From positions 317,421 to 381,420 of the forward strand of contig NC_040029.1 in assembly GCF_000972845.2 (NCBI RefSeq): a stretch of DNA of 64,000 nt, read 5' to 3'. Below the pieces are notes generated by a model. That model saw only the letters and a list, made by a program, of their open reading frames with translations, did not search any database and was not told the DNA's origin. The position numbers and the translations under genes are program-made. The stretch is from Larimichthys crocea. Lineage: Eukaryota; Chordata; Actinopteri; Sciaenidae. The stretch's first letter is position 1; each line of letters begins with the position of its first letter. Positions 37,365 through 50,845 of this stretch are shown piece after piece.

Positions 37365-37670
37365 CTGAGAGATCAAACAAGATGGAGATGGAACAGCTTT
37401 ATTATTTTTGATTTTTTTTTTATTGCGAGTATTCAAAGCCGACAATTTATTACAGGTCTGAACATCAAAAGGAAAATAAGAAAGAAAAAAAAGCTGACTG
37501 TTATCACTATGACTGTTTTCAGACAGAATCTCAGGTGAAAAAGTTGTTTGAAAGTAAATTTCCTTCCAATTTTCCCGTCTGGGTGGCATCTTGTAATTTG
37601 AGCGGTGCCGTTTTTACGCTACTTTTGTTGATAATTCTGATCCTGGTCTTTGATTTGGAAAGTTTAGGAT

Positions 37671-38335
37671 CATTTCATGGCAATCCATCCATACATTCAT
37701 GCTCCCAAGAGGATGAAACTTAAATATTTTGGTGATCCCCCTGACTATTCCCCTAGTGCTGCCGTAAGGTTAAGGCTTTTAGTAAAATATCTTGTCAACA
37801 ATTGGATGGATTACTCTGAAATTTGATACATTTGACATATGCGGTCCCCTGAGGATGAACCCTTATGTATCTTTGGCGATCCCCAGAATTTTCCTCTAGT
37901 ACAGCAAACAATTTAATAATAATAATAATTTATATGTTAACATATCTCAACACAATGAACTGCCACATTTATTTTTACATACATTCATGGTCCCCAGATG
38001 ATAAAGAAGACTTTGGTAATGCCCTCACTTTTCTTTGTGGCGCTGCCATGAGGTTAAATTATCATCTTTTAGTGAAATATATCAGCATCCACTGCATAGA
38101 CTTCCATGACATGTAGTACAGACAGATATGGTCCCCAGAGGATGAACCCTTATAATTCCCTGAATTCTTTTCCAACACCACTCGCAGGTCAAAGGTTTAA
38201 CTTATCCAGTGAAATATCTCAACATCTATAAAATAAATTGAAATTGAAAGAAACATTTCTTTTCACATACACTCATGGTCCCCAGAGGATGATGACTAAA
38301 GACTTTGTGACTACCATGAGGTTCATATTTGTAGT
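37671..38335 (-). repeat. 'GGTCCCCAGAGGATGAA' minisatellite array (inverted copy)
   Basis: Repeated phrases GGTCCCC.GA.GATGAA, GTGAAATAT.TCA.CATC and GCC.TGAGGTTAAA occur about four times with heavy divergence. It is the reverse complement of the array at 39775-41255. The family is abundant in teleosts. Confidence 0.82.
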
Positions 38336-39774
38336 TTAAAATATCTGCACAGTGAAATATAACCAAACGATGGACAGATGTGGCCAAAAACAACATTATG
38401 AAGCACAGCTGTCACGTGACGTGATGCCTCACAGTAAAATAAAGTATGAGGAAACAGACACATGAGAAACAATGAGTATTTTGGGAATGCAGGGAGAACA
38501 TTCGCTAATGCGATCAAATAAAAAAACGAAAGCTGAATCCTGCTTTGTGTTTTCGGGGACACAGATAAGGCGATTGCCGGGGAGACATCACAAGAGACAG
38601 ACGGGTGGCCGTTTAACTTTCTGCCAATCACAACCATGAAGAAAAAAATCAATGCCGCAGCCTCTCTGCTCGCAGAATTAGACAAGAACACAGGCCGCCT
38701 TTGATTCACTCTATCTCGGTTACAGGAACGCTTAAATAATAGATTCACTGTGCCACTTCGAGGCAGTGTTCTCCCCTCCTGACAAACATTTGGTGTTTTG
38801 ACAAATTGCTTTTATGGGGACGCTGTTCTTTGACCAAACAGCACGTGATCCTTCCCTCGAACCTTTTCGAGCTTTTCGTTCGGATAGCCGACTTTGATGT
38901 GCGCCAATGTCTAGCAACCACCTGCTATCATCTGTGTGCTGTATTGCCGAGGTGTGAATAAATCAACGACAGCTCCCCTATCAGTCCCTTCCGTTAGCGA
39001 GGCTTCAGCATTAGCATTTTGCTGTGTGATTTATGCCAGGCTGCTCCCTAAAATGAGCTTTCTCTCCCCGACTGCACCCTCCGCCTGCGAACGTGCCCGG
39101 CATCTCAGTGTCTTCATTAACATCAAGGATGCCTTTGCATGTATTTGTCACTCGCTCTGTTGGTTTCTTATCAATTTCCTCCTTGTGTTCTTCTTTTTTA
39201 TTTGCAAAATCTGTTGCTTCCCCATCTCTCTCTCTCTCTTAGGTTTGAACACTTCTGGTGTCACTTGTTTCTTCTGTTTGTACCCATTTCCTTTCTCCTT
39301 TGTTGTCACGCTGCTCTACAAGAGAATCAGTAAGGGAAACATCCTCTCTAGAGTAACACTCCACTGCACACTTGACACTGGCAAATTGAGAATATACTCA
39401 GTACTCCGAGTTTCTCTTCCGTCGTTCGCCTACATATCACTGCGACGATAACTGTCTGATATGTTGACTAGCCCATTTTCCCTGGACCCCTCTCAACTGG
39501 GATGTAGATTTGTTCCCGTCTTTACCAACCAATTCTGCTGCTTTTGGAAAATGAGCTTATGCAGCATTATTGCTTTGTTCATTAATAAACTGAGAGAGCT
39601 GGCTCCGACATTATGCTGGCTTACTTTATTATGAATGTCCCATCGAAAGGCACCAAACTGCTGCGGTTAATTCAAAGCAATTTTTTATTTTTTTTGCAGA
39701 ATTTTTTGCTGTCTCAAGTTTTCATTCAGGCAAAACTATTTAGATCTCCTGATGTGGGACAGCAAAACGTTTTA

Positions 39775-41255
39775 TCTGAGAGCTGACAGCCATGCTAGCA
39801 GCTCTGCAAGGCTGTATTTAGTCACAGGGATGATTTGAGCTAAACGCCGACGTCAGCATGATACACCCTCACAGTGAGGATGCTAACATGCCGGTGCAAA
39901 TGATGACGATGTTAACATTTGCTCGTTGTCACTCAACTCAATGTATAGTCGAGGCTGATGTGTGATGCAGAGTTATCATGAGTCAGCTTGAAGGTCTGGA
40001 TTATGTTTCATCGAATGGTTGTGCAGATATTTTGCTCAAAACCACAAATGTGTAGTCACAAAGTCTTTAGTCATCATCTTCTGGGGACCATGAGTGTATG
40101 TAAAAAAATTATTTTTATAGATAAGTTAAACCTTTGGCCAGCTAGTGGTGCTGGAATACAATTCAGGGCATTATAAGGGTTTATCCTCTGGGGACCACAT
40201 ATGTTTGTATTACATATCATGGAAATCTATGCAGTACTTGCTGAGATATTTCGAAAAACCTTTTGGCAGCACTAGAAGAACAGTCCAGGGATTACCAAAG
40301 TGTTTAGGTTTCATCCTCTGGGGACCATGAGTGTATGTAAAAAATGTATTTTTATAGATGTTGAGATATTTCACTGGATAAGTTAAACCTTTGACCAGCT
40401 AGTGGTGCTGGAATACAATTCAGGGCATTATAAGGGTTCATCCTCTGGGGACCACATATGTTTGTATTACATATCATGGAAATCTATGCAGTAGTTGCTG
40501 AGATATTTCGAAAAACCTTTTGGCAGCACTAGAAGAACAGTCGAGGGATTACCAAAGTATTTAGGTTTCATCCTCTGGGGACCATCAATAAAAAAAAGTT
40601 TGACCTCCTTGTGGCACTAAAGGAAACTCTGGTGATCACCACAGATATATAAGGGTTCATCCTCCAGGGACCAAATATGTCCAGATATCCAGAGTAAATT
40701 TCAGCCTTTAGTCTTTAGGCTTCATCATCTGGGGACCATGTACAAATAACTGTGGAAATTCACTGTGTTGATGTTTTATATATATAATTGCATAAGTTAA
40801 ACATTGTCCTGCTTGTGGCATGAGAGGCAACATTCAGGGGATCACCAGAGAAACATAAGGGTTCATCCTCAGGGGAACACATAAGCCTGTATCAAAGAGT
40901 CAGAGTCATTCATCCGGTAAAAGCCTAAAAGCTTATGGCAGCACTAGAGGAATAGTCAGGGGGACCGCCAAAGTATTAATGTTTCATCCTCTTGGGACCA
41001 TGACTGTACGTAAAAATAAATTCACCGACTCATCATGTAGATGTTGTTTGACCTGCTTGTGGCACTAAGGGAAACTTCACTGCAGCACTAAAGGAATTGT
41101 CAGGGGAACACCAAAGTCACTCGGATGCATCCTCTGGGGGCCATGAATGTTTGGACAACATTTAATGGGAATCCAACTAACACTGTTGAGATATTTTAGT
41201 CAGGACCAACCAACCGAAAGCTAATGCCATCCCTGGAGGCGTACCACTAGCGTGG
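39775..41255 (+). repeat. 'TTCATCCTCTGGGGACCA' minisatellite array
   Basis: CTGGGGACCA recurs at about 40081, 40188, 40318, 40445 and 40575, giving two half-units of about 130 bp. Units 40061-40317 and 40318-40574 are nearly identical except for a short deletion of about 20 bp in the first, so that step is recent; units after 40600 are much more diverged. The leading part (39775-39930) contains GCATGATAC...GATGCTAACATG phrases related to the 14150-15530 array. Confidence 0.85.
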
Positions 41256-41761
41256 ATAAAAAGGCACCAGGGAAGCTGGCAGTCAGCTTTTTCATGTTCG
41301 CCTGAAGTCCGGGCGCCTGTTTCGGATTCATAACTGATCTGCCACTCTATGTAGCTTTATTATAACAGGCCATCATGGAGATGTCAGCAGCTACTGAGAG
41401 AATGTCAACACATTCCCTCCCCACAGGTCATGAATTTCATGTACAACATGTTGTAGGCATGCACCGCCCAAAGAGTCCTCGCCTCGCTCTGGCTGTGCGC
41501 TGGCAGAAATGGCTGGCGGGAGCTTTAGGCAGGTTTTCATCCGCATGCTGCTCGGTGCAATCTACACCGAGAAGCCGAGCGAGTGACGCCCGGTTGCCAT
41601 GGAAACAATGGTTTTTAGGGAGCTGGTTATGTGGCGAATGAGGCGAGGGCTGAGTGGCGGCAGGTGTGATTGAGGCTGTGATGTCTCCCCTAATGGTTCG
41701 CTGGGCGATGATGAAAAAAAAAAAGGCAACCGCACAGCAGGTGATGGTTTCCAGATAATTG

Positions 41762-41784
41762 AGTGTGTGTGTGTGTGTGTGTGT
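41762..41784. repeat. (GT)n microsatellite
   Basis: About 11 GT units. An adjacent GTTTGTGT extends it imperfectly. Confidence 0.95.
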
Positions 41785-43228
41785 TTGTGTCAAATCCCTG
41801 TACCTCGACATTTTCTCCAATTAAACTTGAGGGAGAATCCTGATCAAAGTCCTGGAGAATTTCAGTATTTAGGTTATCCACATCCCAGAATTCACATGGT
41901 TTTTGTCTGCATACATATAATGTTGATACTCTGTAAACAAAAGGTGTTCTACTTATTAGGAAATGTTTTGCACCTAAACAGCAAGGGTTGCAGAAATATA
42001 CTAATCCTAGTTGTAGGTGAAAGCAAACATTACTGTGATCTCACTGGTAAATTGCATGAAATTACACGATAAAGTCTGTAGAGTTTTAGTTTTTAAGAGC
42101 TTCTGGCAAGATTTTGCGAAGGAATACGTCCATCACAGTCATCTTTTCACCTGCAAATCACAAGAACTACAAGTTCTAGGCTCAGTAAGCTATATTTTTA
42201 TGTGCTAGGGCGTTGCATTTCATCTCATTTAAGTGCAAAAGAATCATGGATTTAAACACAAGAACCGTCACATCCACATTGTTGGAGTCAACCGCCGTGA
42301 AAGCAATAGCCAAGATCGACTGAATAACTCGACATACGTGATCTTGATCTGTCGAAATGGGAGCGATTGCTGACCGCCAGTAACCCAAATATCAGTGGTT
42401 TCACTGTCAATGAGACAGCACTGAGACAAATATAAAAGTCTACATCTAAAATACTTACAATGATTTAGATCTTTAGACTTCTTTAAGTTGAGTGTGGAGG
42501 TTTAAATGCTGCTGAGTAATATTCTGGTTGAGCAATCCTTTAACCGTCCTGAAATTCGTCGACTTGGATATATTGGACACCTTATATCTTTAGTAGTTGC
42601 TAAAAGTCCAACATTCCTAGAAGAAATAGATCTTAGAGTCTATTATATGGCTACAATCCACCAGCAAATCACAGGAATGAGCTGGTACAGTTTAAGGGTT
42701 TAAGTTCTTGCTCAAGGACACTCTGACAGAACACATGGTGGTTAATTCAGCGCTCGCCGTGAGGATGCAACCTGCGACGAGACAGTCCCTGCAACCGCTG
42801 AGCCAATCCCACCTTGTAACATTACATTTTGCCCAAGCAATAGTGATAGGTCAGCAAGGCTGGCTCGCCTCAGTGCCACTTCCCTCATTATGCCTGGCAG
42901 GATCCCAGTCCCATGGCACTACTAGCTGTCATTATACTTTAATCACAAAAATGAGTGTAACATACACACTCAGACAAACTCACACAAAGTCAAAGGTACA
43001 CATGGATATTAAATGCACATGCACACAGATAGAAGTATTTCCAACAGCTTGTGGCTGCGGTGAGGCTGGGAATATGAATAGGCTGGCTATCCCTGAGGTC
43101 AAACACTAATGTGAGAGGTTTATTCCCTTCATGTCTTCATGTCTAAATCTCCTCAGGAGCCGAACACAGACCATCTGCAGGTAAATGTTTAAATGTTGAT
43201 GTGAGCGCACGTTATCTGTCAAGCTTAC

Positions 43229-43435
43229 GGTAGATCTCCAGAACGACCGAGGCCTCCTCGGTGTGACCGCTGGCGTCGGTGGCCTGGCAGCGGTAGATAC
43301 CCGCGTCCTCGATGATTGCGTTGTAAATGATGAGTCTGGATCGTGATGTCTCCGTGTGGAGGGCCATTCGCTTGGAGGCCACGATGCGCTCACCCTGGGG
43401 GTTGTACCACTCCAGCCTCACCGGCTCGCCAATAG
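43229..43435 (-). CDS. ncam2: ncam2 coding exon: main part of Ig domain 1
   Basis: This 207-bp exon has acceptor CCCTAG above 43435 and donor TACC|GTAAGC at 43229/43228. Two bases complete Ala (G|CT). It then reads [17 protein letters not shown] through SVVLEIY (68 codons) plus C of Gln. It has the Ig1 tryptophan (LEWYNPQGE), the DAGIY block and the second cysteine ([15 protein letters not shown]). The match to mammalian NCAM2 ([25 protein letters not shown]) is very close, making this the best single exon for paralog assignment. It joins in phase to the exon at 51936-52010. Confidence 0.97.
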
Positions 43436-46400
43436 CTAGGGACAAGGTCAAAGAAAGAGAGTTAAAATAAACGGATTAAGACAAGCAGATCTTTCTTTTT
43501 ACCAGGCAAGGCAGGTATTAAGTTCTCCTTTTCATGCGTACATTCATTGCTCAGGGAAGATCCACGATTACTCCCACACACAGCTGGGATCTATTCAGAA
43601 AAGCTGTTGACATTTAAACGCCTGAGGACATTTATTACTTCCTCTGCAACAAGTTGCCTCCTGTTGACTTCCAGCAGCTTTATGTATCTTCCAAACTGCT
43701 CCGATAAGTTTGAGTCGCAGTCCCGGGATTATTTGTGAAAATACTGGGTTGCCCGTGAATGACATCAATTTTGAATGAAGTCAGTCGACCGTAGAGATCC
43801 CCAGCTTGTAGTACACAAAGTCTGGAACGATGATGCAGTTTGACAACAGCTGCTTGGTTTTCCTGCTTTGTGCATGCAGCTAATGTGTCTAATGTGCTGT
43901 TTCACATATTTTACTCAGAACTTTCTAGAAAGAAAAAGTTCTTCTGCAGGAGTTTTAAAGGCTTAAAGCGAGGGTGTCAACGTTTATTGAAAACCTTTTG
44001 AAATGAACTTATTGCACATATTAAACCTGGAACTAACAAGGCCCATAGATTAAAATAACATAAAATATGAAATAAATGAAACAAAAATAATAAATAATAA
44101 ATAAAAATAAAAGAAATAAAATCAGTTTCTTTCATTTCTTATGACTCTATCTGCAGTTTTTCTGAGGCTGCCCATTCGACAAACATTACCTGGCCAAGCT
44201 CTAGTTGACGATGCTCTTGGCTTCACGATCACTATGGGTCAACATCAGGTTGTAGAGGATGTTTGGACCCCTGTGTACATGACTGCAAGTCTAGTTTCTA
44301 TGTAAATCTTTGTCATTTGCATCCTTATCCAACTACAAAAACTTGGGGAAGACCATGGACAACAGGTTACCCCAATCAAGACTCAATCACCGGAGTATGA
44401 GGTACATTTTGTGCACTGCCATTTAGTTAAAGTTTCCCATTCCCTGGATGTATTTCACTAAGGTTTTTACATGTCAGTAACTCTAGCAGTGCTGCTCGCT
44501 TTGGTCTGTTGAACAGCTGAGGACCATCCAACGTTGTTGGAACTTGTTGAGCGAACAGACGGCGTGGAATTATATGATTATGCCATAATCTTGGATTTAC
44601 ATAGCTAATAAGTCTGTAAAGGAACAGGGACATATGTAGGCCGTAAATTCCACTCTCGTTTCCAAGATCGTGCACGTATACTAACACACAAACAGAAACA
44701 AAGGCAAAAAGCTGAACCGTGATTAAAATGGCGCCCGTATGTAGCCCGTGAAACATCTAACTACTGTAAGAGGATGATAGGGCCATCTGCAAGTAGCAGG
44801 TGCCCTTTGCTTGTAAATTCTGCAAATAAAAGTGTCAAAGTACAGGGCCGTGGCTTGGACGATCAATCAACCAGAGCCTTGAACAAGCAGGAGCTGGACG
44901 GAGTCTTGTACAGTCCCTCGAAGACAGGTGACTGAATTTCAATAAGCCCAGAGAAGAAAACTAATACAAGTTTGTGTCAAGTCTCATGTTTAGGAAAATG
45001 AGTAGCCAGTAGCAAGAGATAACCCCGGAGAGAAAGGGCAAGAAGCAGGCAGTTTGAATGCTATCTTTTCCTTTCAGTAACTATCGGATAGATGCCCTTG
45101 AGCGAAGTTTTTAACCTCGAGCTGCAGCAGAGGGTCGAGATGAATCATCTCAAGAGCTCGCAGGTGTGAGCAGAAAGCTCGATGCGGTTGCAGGAGTTTT
45201 GCTGGACGTGTTTTTGTCCAGCATGTACAGTTATGCAAACAGCTTTTGACATCAATAATAGCCTCTCGGTTTGATAGCACTCCAGTACATAAAGGTAAAT
45301 GATGATAAATTAGCCGATTCACAGTGCCTCTCGCTGCCTGCACAGAAAAGCATGCAGGCTCCAACTCACACCCCGGCATGCTAAATCTGATCATCATCAC
45401 AGTGTTTCCAACAAACCATCAGCATCACATCCTTGGCATGTGTGCCTGCTGCTCATTAGTTTCGAGGCCAACGCATCAGATGAGGCAATCAAACCCGAAC
45501 ATTGCTAAAATCATATTACATCCCCATCGCTCTGCTCTTCTTCACACGTGGGTTCCCACCGGAGCCCCGCGGTTCATGTGGGCACTTGAGGGGATGATAT
45601 AAGTGTCTAGCACCGCGTCTCTTTGTACCTGTTGGCGTTACAACGTTATCGCCTCCCACCGTTTTACAGTTCGTTGACAGCCAAATATGTTGAAGATGAC
45701 GCAGCTAACATGATGACAGGCTATTTGCTTCACAGATCATCTGGTTAGACAGAGGGAGGCAGGGCTGAGCATGGAAAACAGGGCATAATGCACACTCCTG
45801 TGTGTCTTTACAACTGGTGGAAATTTATGTCAAACCGCTCTTAAAATCTGCATAAGCTCTGGCATCGTTACGGATTCCTCTGCAAGAGCGAAGGCTCAAT
45901 GACTGACTCTTCTGTAGGTGGAGTGGAAACATGATGGTCACCTTTTGTGGTGCTTGCGAAACGTCTACTGATTGATTGTCACCCGGTTCTGGCTTGAATT
46001 TAAATTGCGCATGGAAATAAAACTAAACGACACCAGGGCAAGCAACAAACCTTTACATCTGCAAGGTCTTCCAGACAATGTTTACGATCCTCCTTAGCAG
46101 TGAGGGAGCAATATAAAGCATGTGAAGTGATCTAAGCCTCCTGCACAAGGCAGATTATTGACTAGACGTGCCCCCATGGCGCCAAAAATTAGCCAAGCGC
46201 AAGCCGAAACACTCCCACGTCCCCACAGTGGCTGGCACCGAAGCCATGGTAGTAATTGATTTCCGTCTCTGGGGAGGTAGATAGCAGGAGAGAAACAAGA
46301 GCTGAGAAGAGAGGAAATCACAACGGTCAGCATGTATACGCGCATACAGCTTTGACATGATGTCAGAATTATCGGTTATATATTTATCTCGCTCTCCCTT

Positions 46401-48675
46401 TTCATCTCGTCTGGCCAACGAGTAAACGTGGGCCCCACTGGGACGAGCGATGTGACCTACCCTGCTCTGAACTACCACATAGAAAGACAATAAGCTGTTG
46501 GATCTGCTTAAACAATTGAGACCGCTTTTGTAGCCGCTTCTGTTTCATTTTGCAGCCAACACTCCCTCTGGCTTTCTGCCATTCAAGCCATAAGGGAGGT
46601 TAAACACACACCTAAACACCAGTATTTCAACCTCCTTATGCGTTACGCCGCGAGCTGAGCTCAAGGAGGTCTAATTCACCATTTTTGAAACTGAATGCGT
46701 GCAAAGATGGAGAAAAATACTTTCTTGCTGGCACCTGGTGATTTCAAAGAACTACAGTTACAACTGTAGATTTCTATTGACTGCCTGATGTTTTATTTAG
46801 TAATATACAGACTTGGCATGAGTAGAGAAACCTAACAAATGCTTCGATACGCAGCCCCAGGCGTCAATGAACAGTCTGATTGGATTGGATCAAACCATTG
46901 AGAAACTGAAAGACCATCCAGGAAGCTCTCATGGGTTGTCAAAACTAATCAAGCCCAGAGGTTGATCATCATGTTGACGACTATTTCACCCAACTGTCAG
47001 CAAGTAAGTAGGACAAACATGCCCATTGAAATGAACGGGGTCAATACAAATGTTGATGACAGCCTTGCACCGTGCACAGTGTCTCAAGTAATGCTGCACA
47101 GTCGCACATCGTATTTCATTCCTATGGAGGGTGTTAGTGCCTCTTTGTAGTCATTAGATCCATTGGGCATCAGTGTGCATTGAAACCAGACTGTCAGTGT
47201 GTACCGATGTACATTTCTGGAACAGTCCGCCTGGCGACAGATCTTATTTTAAGGTGGTTCATCATTTACTGCTGAGCTTTTAAGCCTTCATCATCCTCTC
47301 TGATACTTTGGATCCCGTGTGTTTATTCACTTGGTGGATTTCAATTTACTTCTAACGTTTTATTGTTACAGTTCTAGACCTTGTTGTTATTCGGTCCTTG
47401 GTTTCTATGCGATGGTTCTTTTTTATCCTTGTATGACCAAATTTCATTGATGTATCATCTGTTTTTGCAAAATATATTCATTGTTGTCTATGTCTGGTCT
47501 TATTCTTCGCTCTGTGAAGCAGTTTAGGATTCATGTTTGCGTAAAAGGATGCTCTATACATAAATAAACTTTATGTTTTTTATATTTTGATTGTGTTGTC
47601 AATGATTATTATAATGGAATATACCATTTCTTTTCCAAACACGTCCGTTTCATTAACCGCTCACGAGAACCAAGCTTCGCCTTTTGTCATGATTTTTGGC
47701 GTGAGACAGCGGACTCATCAACAAAACATCAAATGATTGAATGTTTCTGTGAATAATAGAGTTGATCCAGCAGTAGAGCTCCAGAGACTTGTAGGGTCTA
47801 TGCCAACACTGATGCTGCTTTGGAGGCTTATAGTTTCTATTTTTATTTATATACCTCTAACTAAGTATGTAGTTTTACTTTTTGCCTGTGGTTATATTAT
47901 GTATCTGGTCATATTTATTAGTATTATATGATGAGGGTTTGACTTTTGCCACACTCCAGCAGTAGATTCGTTTGTATCTTTACACCCACTACACTAAGTG
48001 CATCCATATAATGCAGCTTAAACATGATGTTGTTGACAAGTACTCCGTTGCAGTAAATGATCATATCTCTCACTGTATACATCGTATCATAGAGATGTCC
48101 ATGACCTTTGTCACGACTATGATGAAAACAAACAACCAAGGAACGAACTTACTCGAAGTGCAAAGTGACGCAAATGCAGTTTTTCTCTCCGTCTCACAGA
48201 TCACTTAGAGTTGACTATTTTCTGAAGACGTCCCCTCCCGCCCTCCCTCCCACACAGCTCAACTCACCCGTTTTTTCTCTCGCTCGCCGTTTTCCTTTTC
48301 TCTACCTGACCCCTATACCTTCAGCGTCTTCTCTTGTCCCCTACCATGCCATGGCCTCAATTCGAGTCTTCCGCTGCAAAACATCTTTTTTAGAGCGCCT
48401 GGCTGTGAAAATAAAATTATTTATGGACGGCTGAGGTGTTGAATAAAAGCTAATTCTGCTGGAGGGATGTCTCTCACATTTTCTTTTAAAAGCAAGAATC
48501 TATGAATAGACGCCACATGATTCACAGTGAGGACAAAAGATAAAAAGGAGCTTCAAAACTGAATACTTTAGAACATTTAGAGGTTATTCTACGTGTTTTA
48601 TAATTAATAATGTTTGCACGCTCCTCAGTCCTAATTAGAAATTTAGTCTAAAGCAGAATATAGAGGAAATGTTTT

Positions 48676-49541
48676 AATGCACTTCAGATCCTTTACTACT
48701 AAGAGTAGTATAAAAACAAAAACTCCATAAAAACTAAAAGCCATTTAAAACCTTTATATACCTTTGGGTAGTTTAATCCACTTGAGCAATATCACCCTCC
48801 AGGTTGCGCCGTTATACTATACTATAACAGCGCAACCTGGAGGGTGATATTGCTTTTAAACCACACACAAGCTCCATTTATTCTTTAACAGTTATTCCTA
48901 ACAACATTTGTTTGGTTATTTAATCATTTTTGTGGCTCCATCAACACAAACAGATCCACAACTGGACTGGGAAAGCCAAACACATCAACTTTTTCCTGAG
49001 CAGCAGCTTGCTCGCTTTGATTTTTAAGTCTACATGTAACCCACATCCCAGTCAGCATTAATATTTTAAGACTTAACCAGGTCTGAGAGCAGTTCAGAGC
49101 CCTTGTTGCTTGCCTCACGGTGTAAGCTTTGTTTTTGCTCTTCTCTAATTTGTCCAGGTCGACTAATATCGGCCTCTTTCCTTCCCTCTTCTGACGATTT
49201 GAGTCAACTGTGGAAAATTGCTCATCCTTGTGGTGTTTCAACCTAAGACAGATAACAACCTGTGTGGCTGAGTGATACACGTACTTAAAAGTCAGTTATG
49301 TTGTGCTCTGTATCAGCACCAAATGAATGCCTCTTGTCAAATTACCTGGTTGGAACTAATTGTTGTATAAATCAATTGTTGTAGAAGTCCTGTGAGGACC
49401 AAATATCTCAAATAAAACAGCCTCAGCTTGACAATGACAAAGTCAAGATTCCTCTGAGATGGAGTCGAAGCATGAAGCTGCATCAAATGGAAATACTACA
49501 GTACTTGAGTAAATGTACTTGGTTACATTCCACCACTGATG
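48676..49541 (+). mobile_element. decayed hAT-like element
   Basis: The left end has CACTTCAGATCCTTTACTAC, then TAAGAGTAGTATAAAAAC. The right end has CTCTGAGATGGAGTCGAAGC ... ACTTGAGTAAATGTACTTGG, then TTACATTCCACCACTG. Both are typical of an abundant teleost hAT-like repeat (CAGTGGTGGAA... termini), also seen at 10528-10605. No target duplication is legible, and treating both ends as one element is an inference from order and orientation. Confidence 0.6.
48785..48854. repeat. 70-bp palindrome with 25-bp perfect arms
   Basis: Arms 48785-48809 (AGCAATATCACCCTCCAGGT plus TGCGC) and 48830-48854 are exact reverse complements. The 20-base centre pairs further (GTTAT with ATAAC). It has the potential to form a cruciform or hairpin. 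It lies inside the hAT-like remnant. Confidence 0.95.
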
Positions 49542-50590
49542 ATCATCCACCTAACCATTAAAATCACATTACCTGCATTAAAGCTCGATGTGATAACCGG
49601 GCACTCTCAGAGCTGCAGCCATTCCTCACGTTGGAAACAGCAGCTGACGCCACGACCTCATCTCAAGGTCCATTTAGTTGATGTTTTGAAGCTTTCGATC
49701 ATGTACTCGCCCAGTCGACTGCACAAAAGATGCAGATGTTCACATTTCTGTTGTTAATGAGCACCTTTTTGTGTCGAGCTTCAAGAGTTCATTCGTTATT
49801 CGATCATCGCAAAGCCTCAGAACAGCAACCGAATGATGATTTATCTGTCAGCAATAACTATTTTTCAGTTCTCAGTGGGTTTTGGCTTGTAGCCTTGGAT
49901 GACCCTGATAAAGCTGAAAAACATTGGAAAACACAGCAACACTCAAAGTTCAAGTTGGGAAAATAAACAGCTGTATACTCTGTTTCATGGTTAGGCAACA
50001 TGAAACCCAACAACACAACTTTCATTGGCTTCTGAGTCAACTGTTGCCAAAATATGAATCACAATTATCCGAGAAATTGCTGAGAAACTCAAGACCTTTG
50101 AACCAAAAAGAAGTACAACGCTTCCTTTGCAGCTTCACAATTATGTGCAAGCATACCACTAATTAGACTGCAGTTCAAGACGTTTCAAAAGGTTGTACAA
50201 AAATCCAGCCGGAATTAAGTATAAAAAGAAAAAAAAAGTGACTATAGTACAATGAAAAATTTGTCAGAATTTCTTTTTTAAAAGGTCTAGAAAACACATT
50301 TCTCTTAATTAGCATCTCAGTGTGAGAAATGTGGTCAACAAGAACACACTGTTTTTGTGTTTCGTTGGAAAAGTTTCGTTCATTTCAAATTTAAAGATCC
50401 GCATTTTTTTGTTTTTATGCTCTGCTCACTGGTTTGAAGTGGGCGGGGCTTAGTGGGTACAGCGTGATGTCACCAATCAGAGTTGTTTGAATACTCCAGA
50501 TTAGCTGAACATTTGACTGGCGTTTTTTTTCCAAACTTACAAACTGATTGTTGCTTTAATCTTTAATATTTAAGGTAACAGATGAAAAGG

Positions 50591-50845
50591 CTTTAAAGGT
50601 CCAGTGTGTACGATTTAGGAGTATTTATAGGCAGGAATGAAATATATTTATTAGTATGTTTTCATGAATGTACAATCACCTGAATATAAGAATGTTTTTG
50701 TTGTCTTAAAATGAGCCTTTCTTTGTTTTTCCTACATGATTGGAAGGAGACGGTGAGGCATGGAAGAGTATTCAGTTGGTTGTAATCTGCAACTCCACCG
50801 CTAGCTGTCACTAAATCCTAAATCCTACACACCGGACCTTTAAAG
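50591..50845. mobile_element. MITE with 29-bp terminal inverted repeats
   Basis: The left terminus (50591-50619, CTTTAAAGGTCCAGTGTGTA...) and right terminus (50817-50845) are inverted repeats with two mismatches. The 255-bp element has no coding capacity. A solitary right terminus of the same family is at 4168-4192. The palindromic CTTTAAAG ends make the exact target duplication ambiguous. Confidence 0.88.

Larger units (their letters stand above)
37365..43228 (-). other. ncam2 intron between Ig1 and Ig2
   Basis: This 5.9-kb intron is dominated by two arrays of one minisatellite family in opposite orientations (37671-38335 and 39775-41255), separated by about 1.4 kb of pyrimidine-rich sequence. 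A GT microsatellite lies at 41762-41784. 41790-43220 has a repeat-like fragment at about 42708-42780 (TTCTTGCTCAAGGACACTCT) and otherwise nothing recognised. Confidence 0.85.

Noticed and set aside
38936..39451. 171-codon hydrophobic open frame
   Set aside because: The sequence is T/C-rich, so chance frames read as hydrophobic. There is no family resemblance, and it lies between two minisatellite arrays in an intron.
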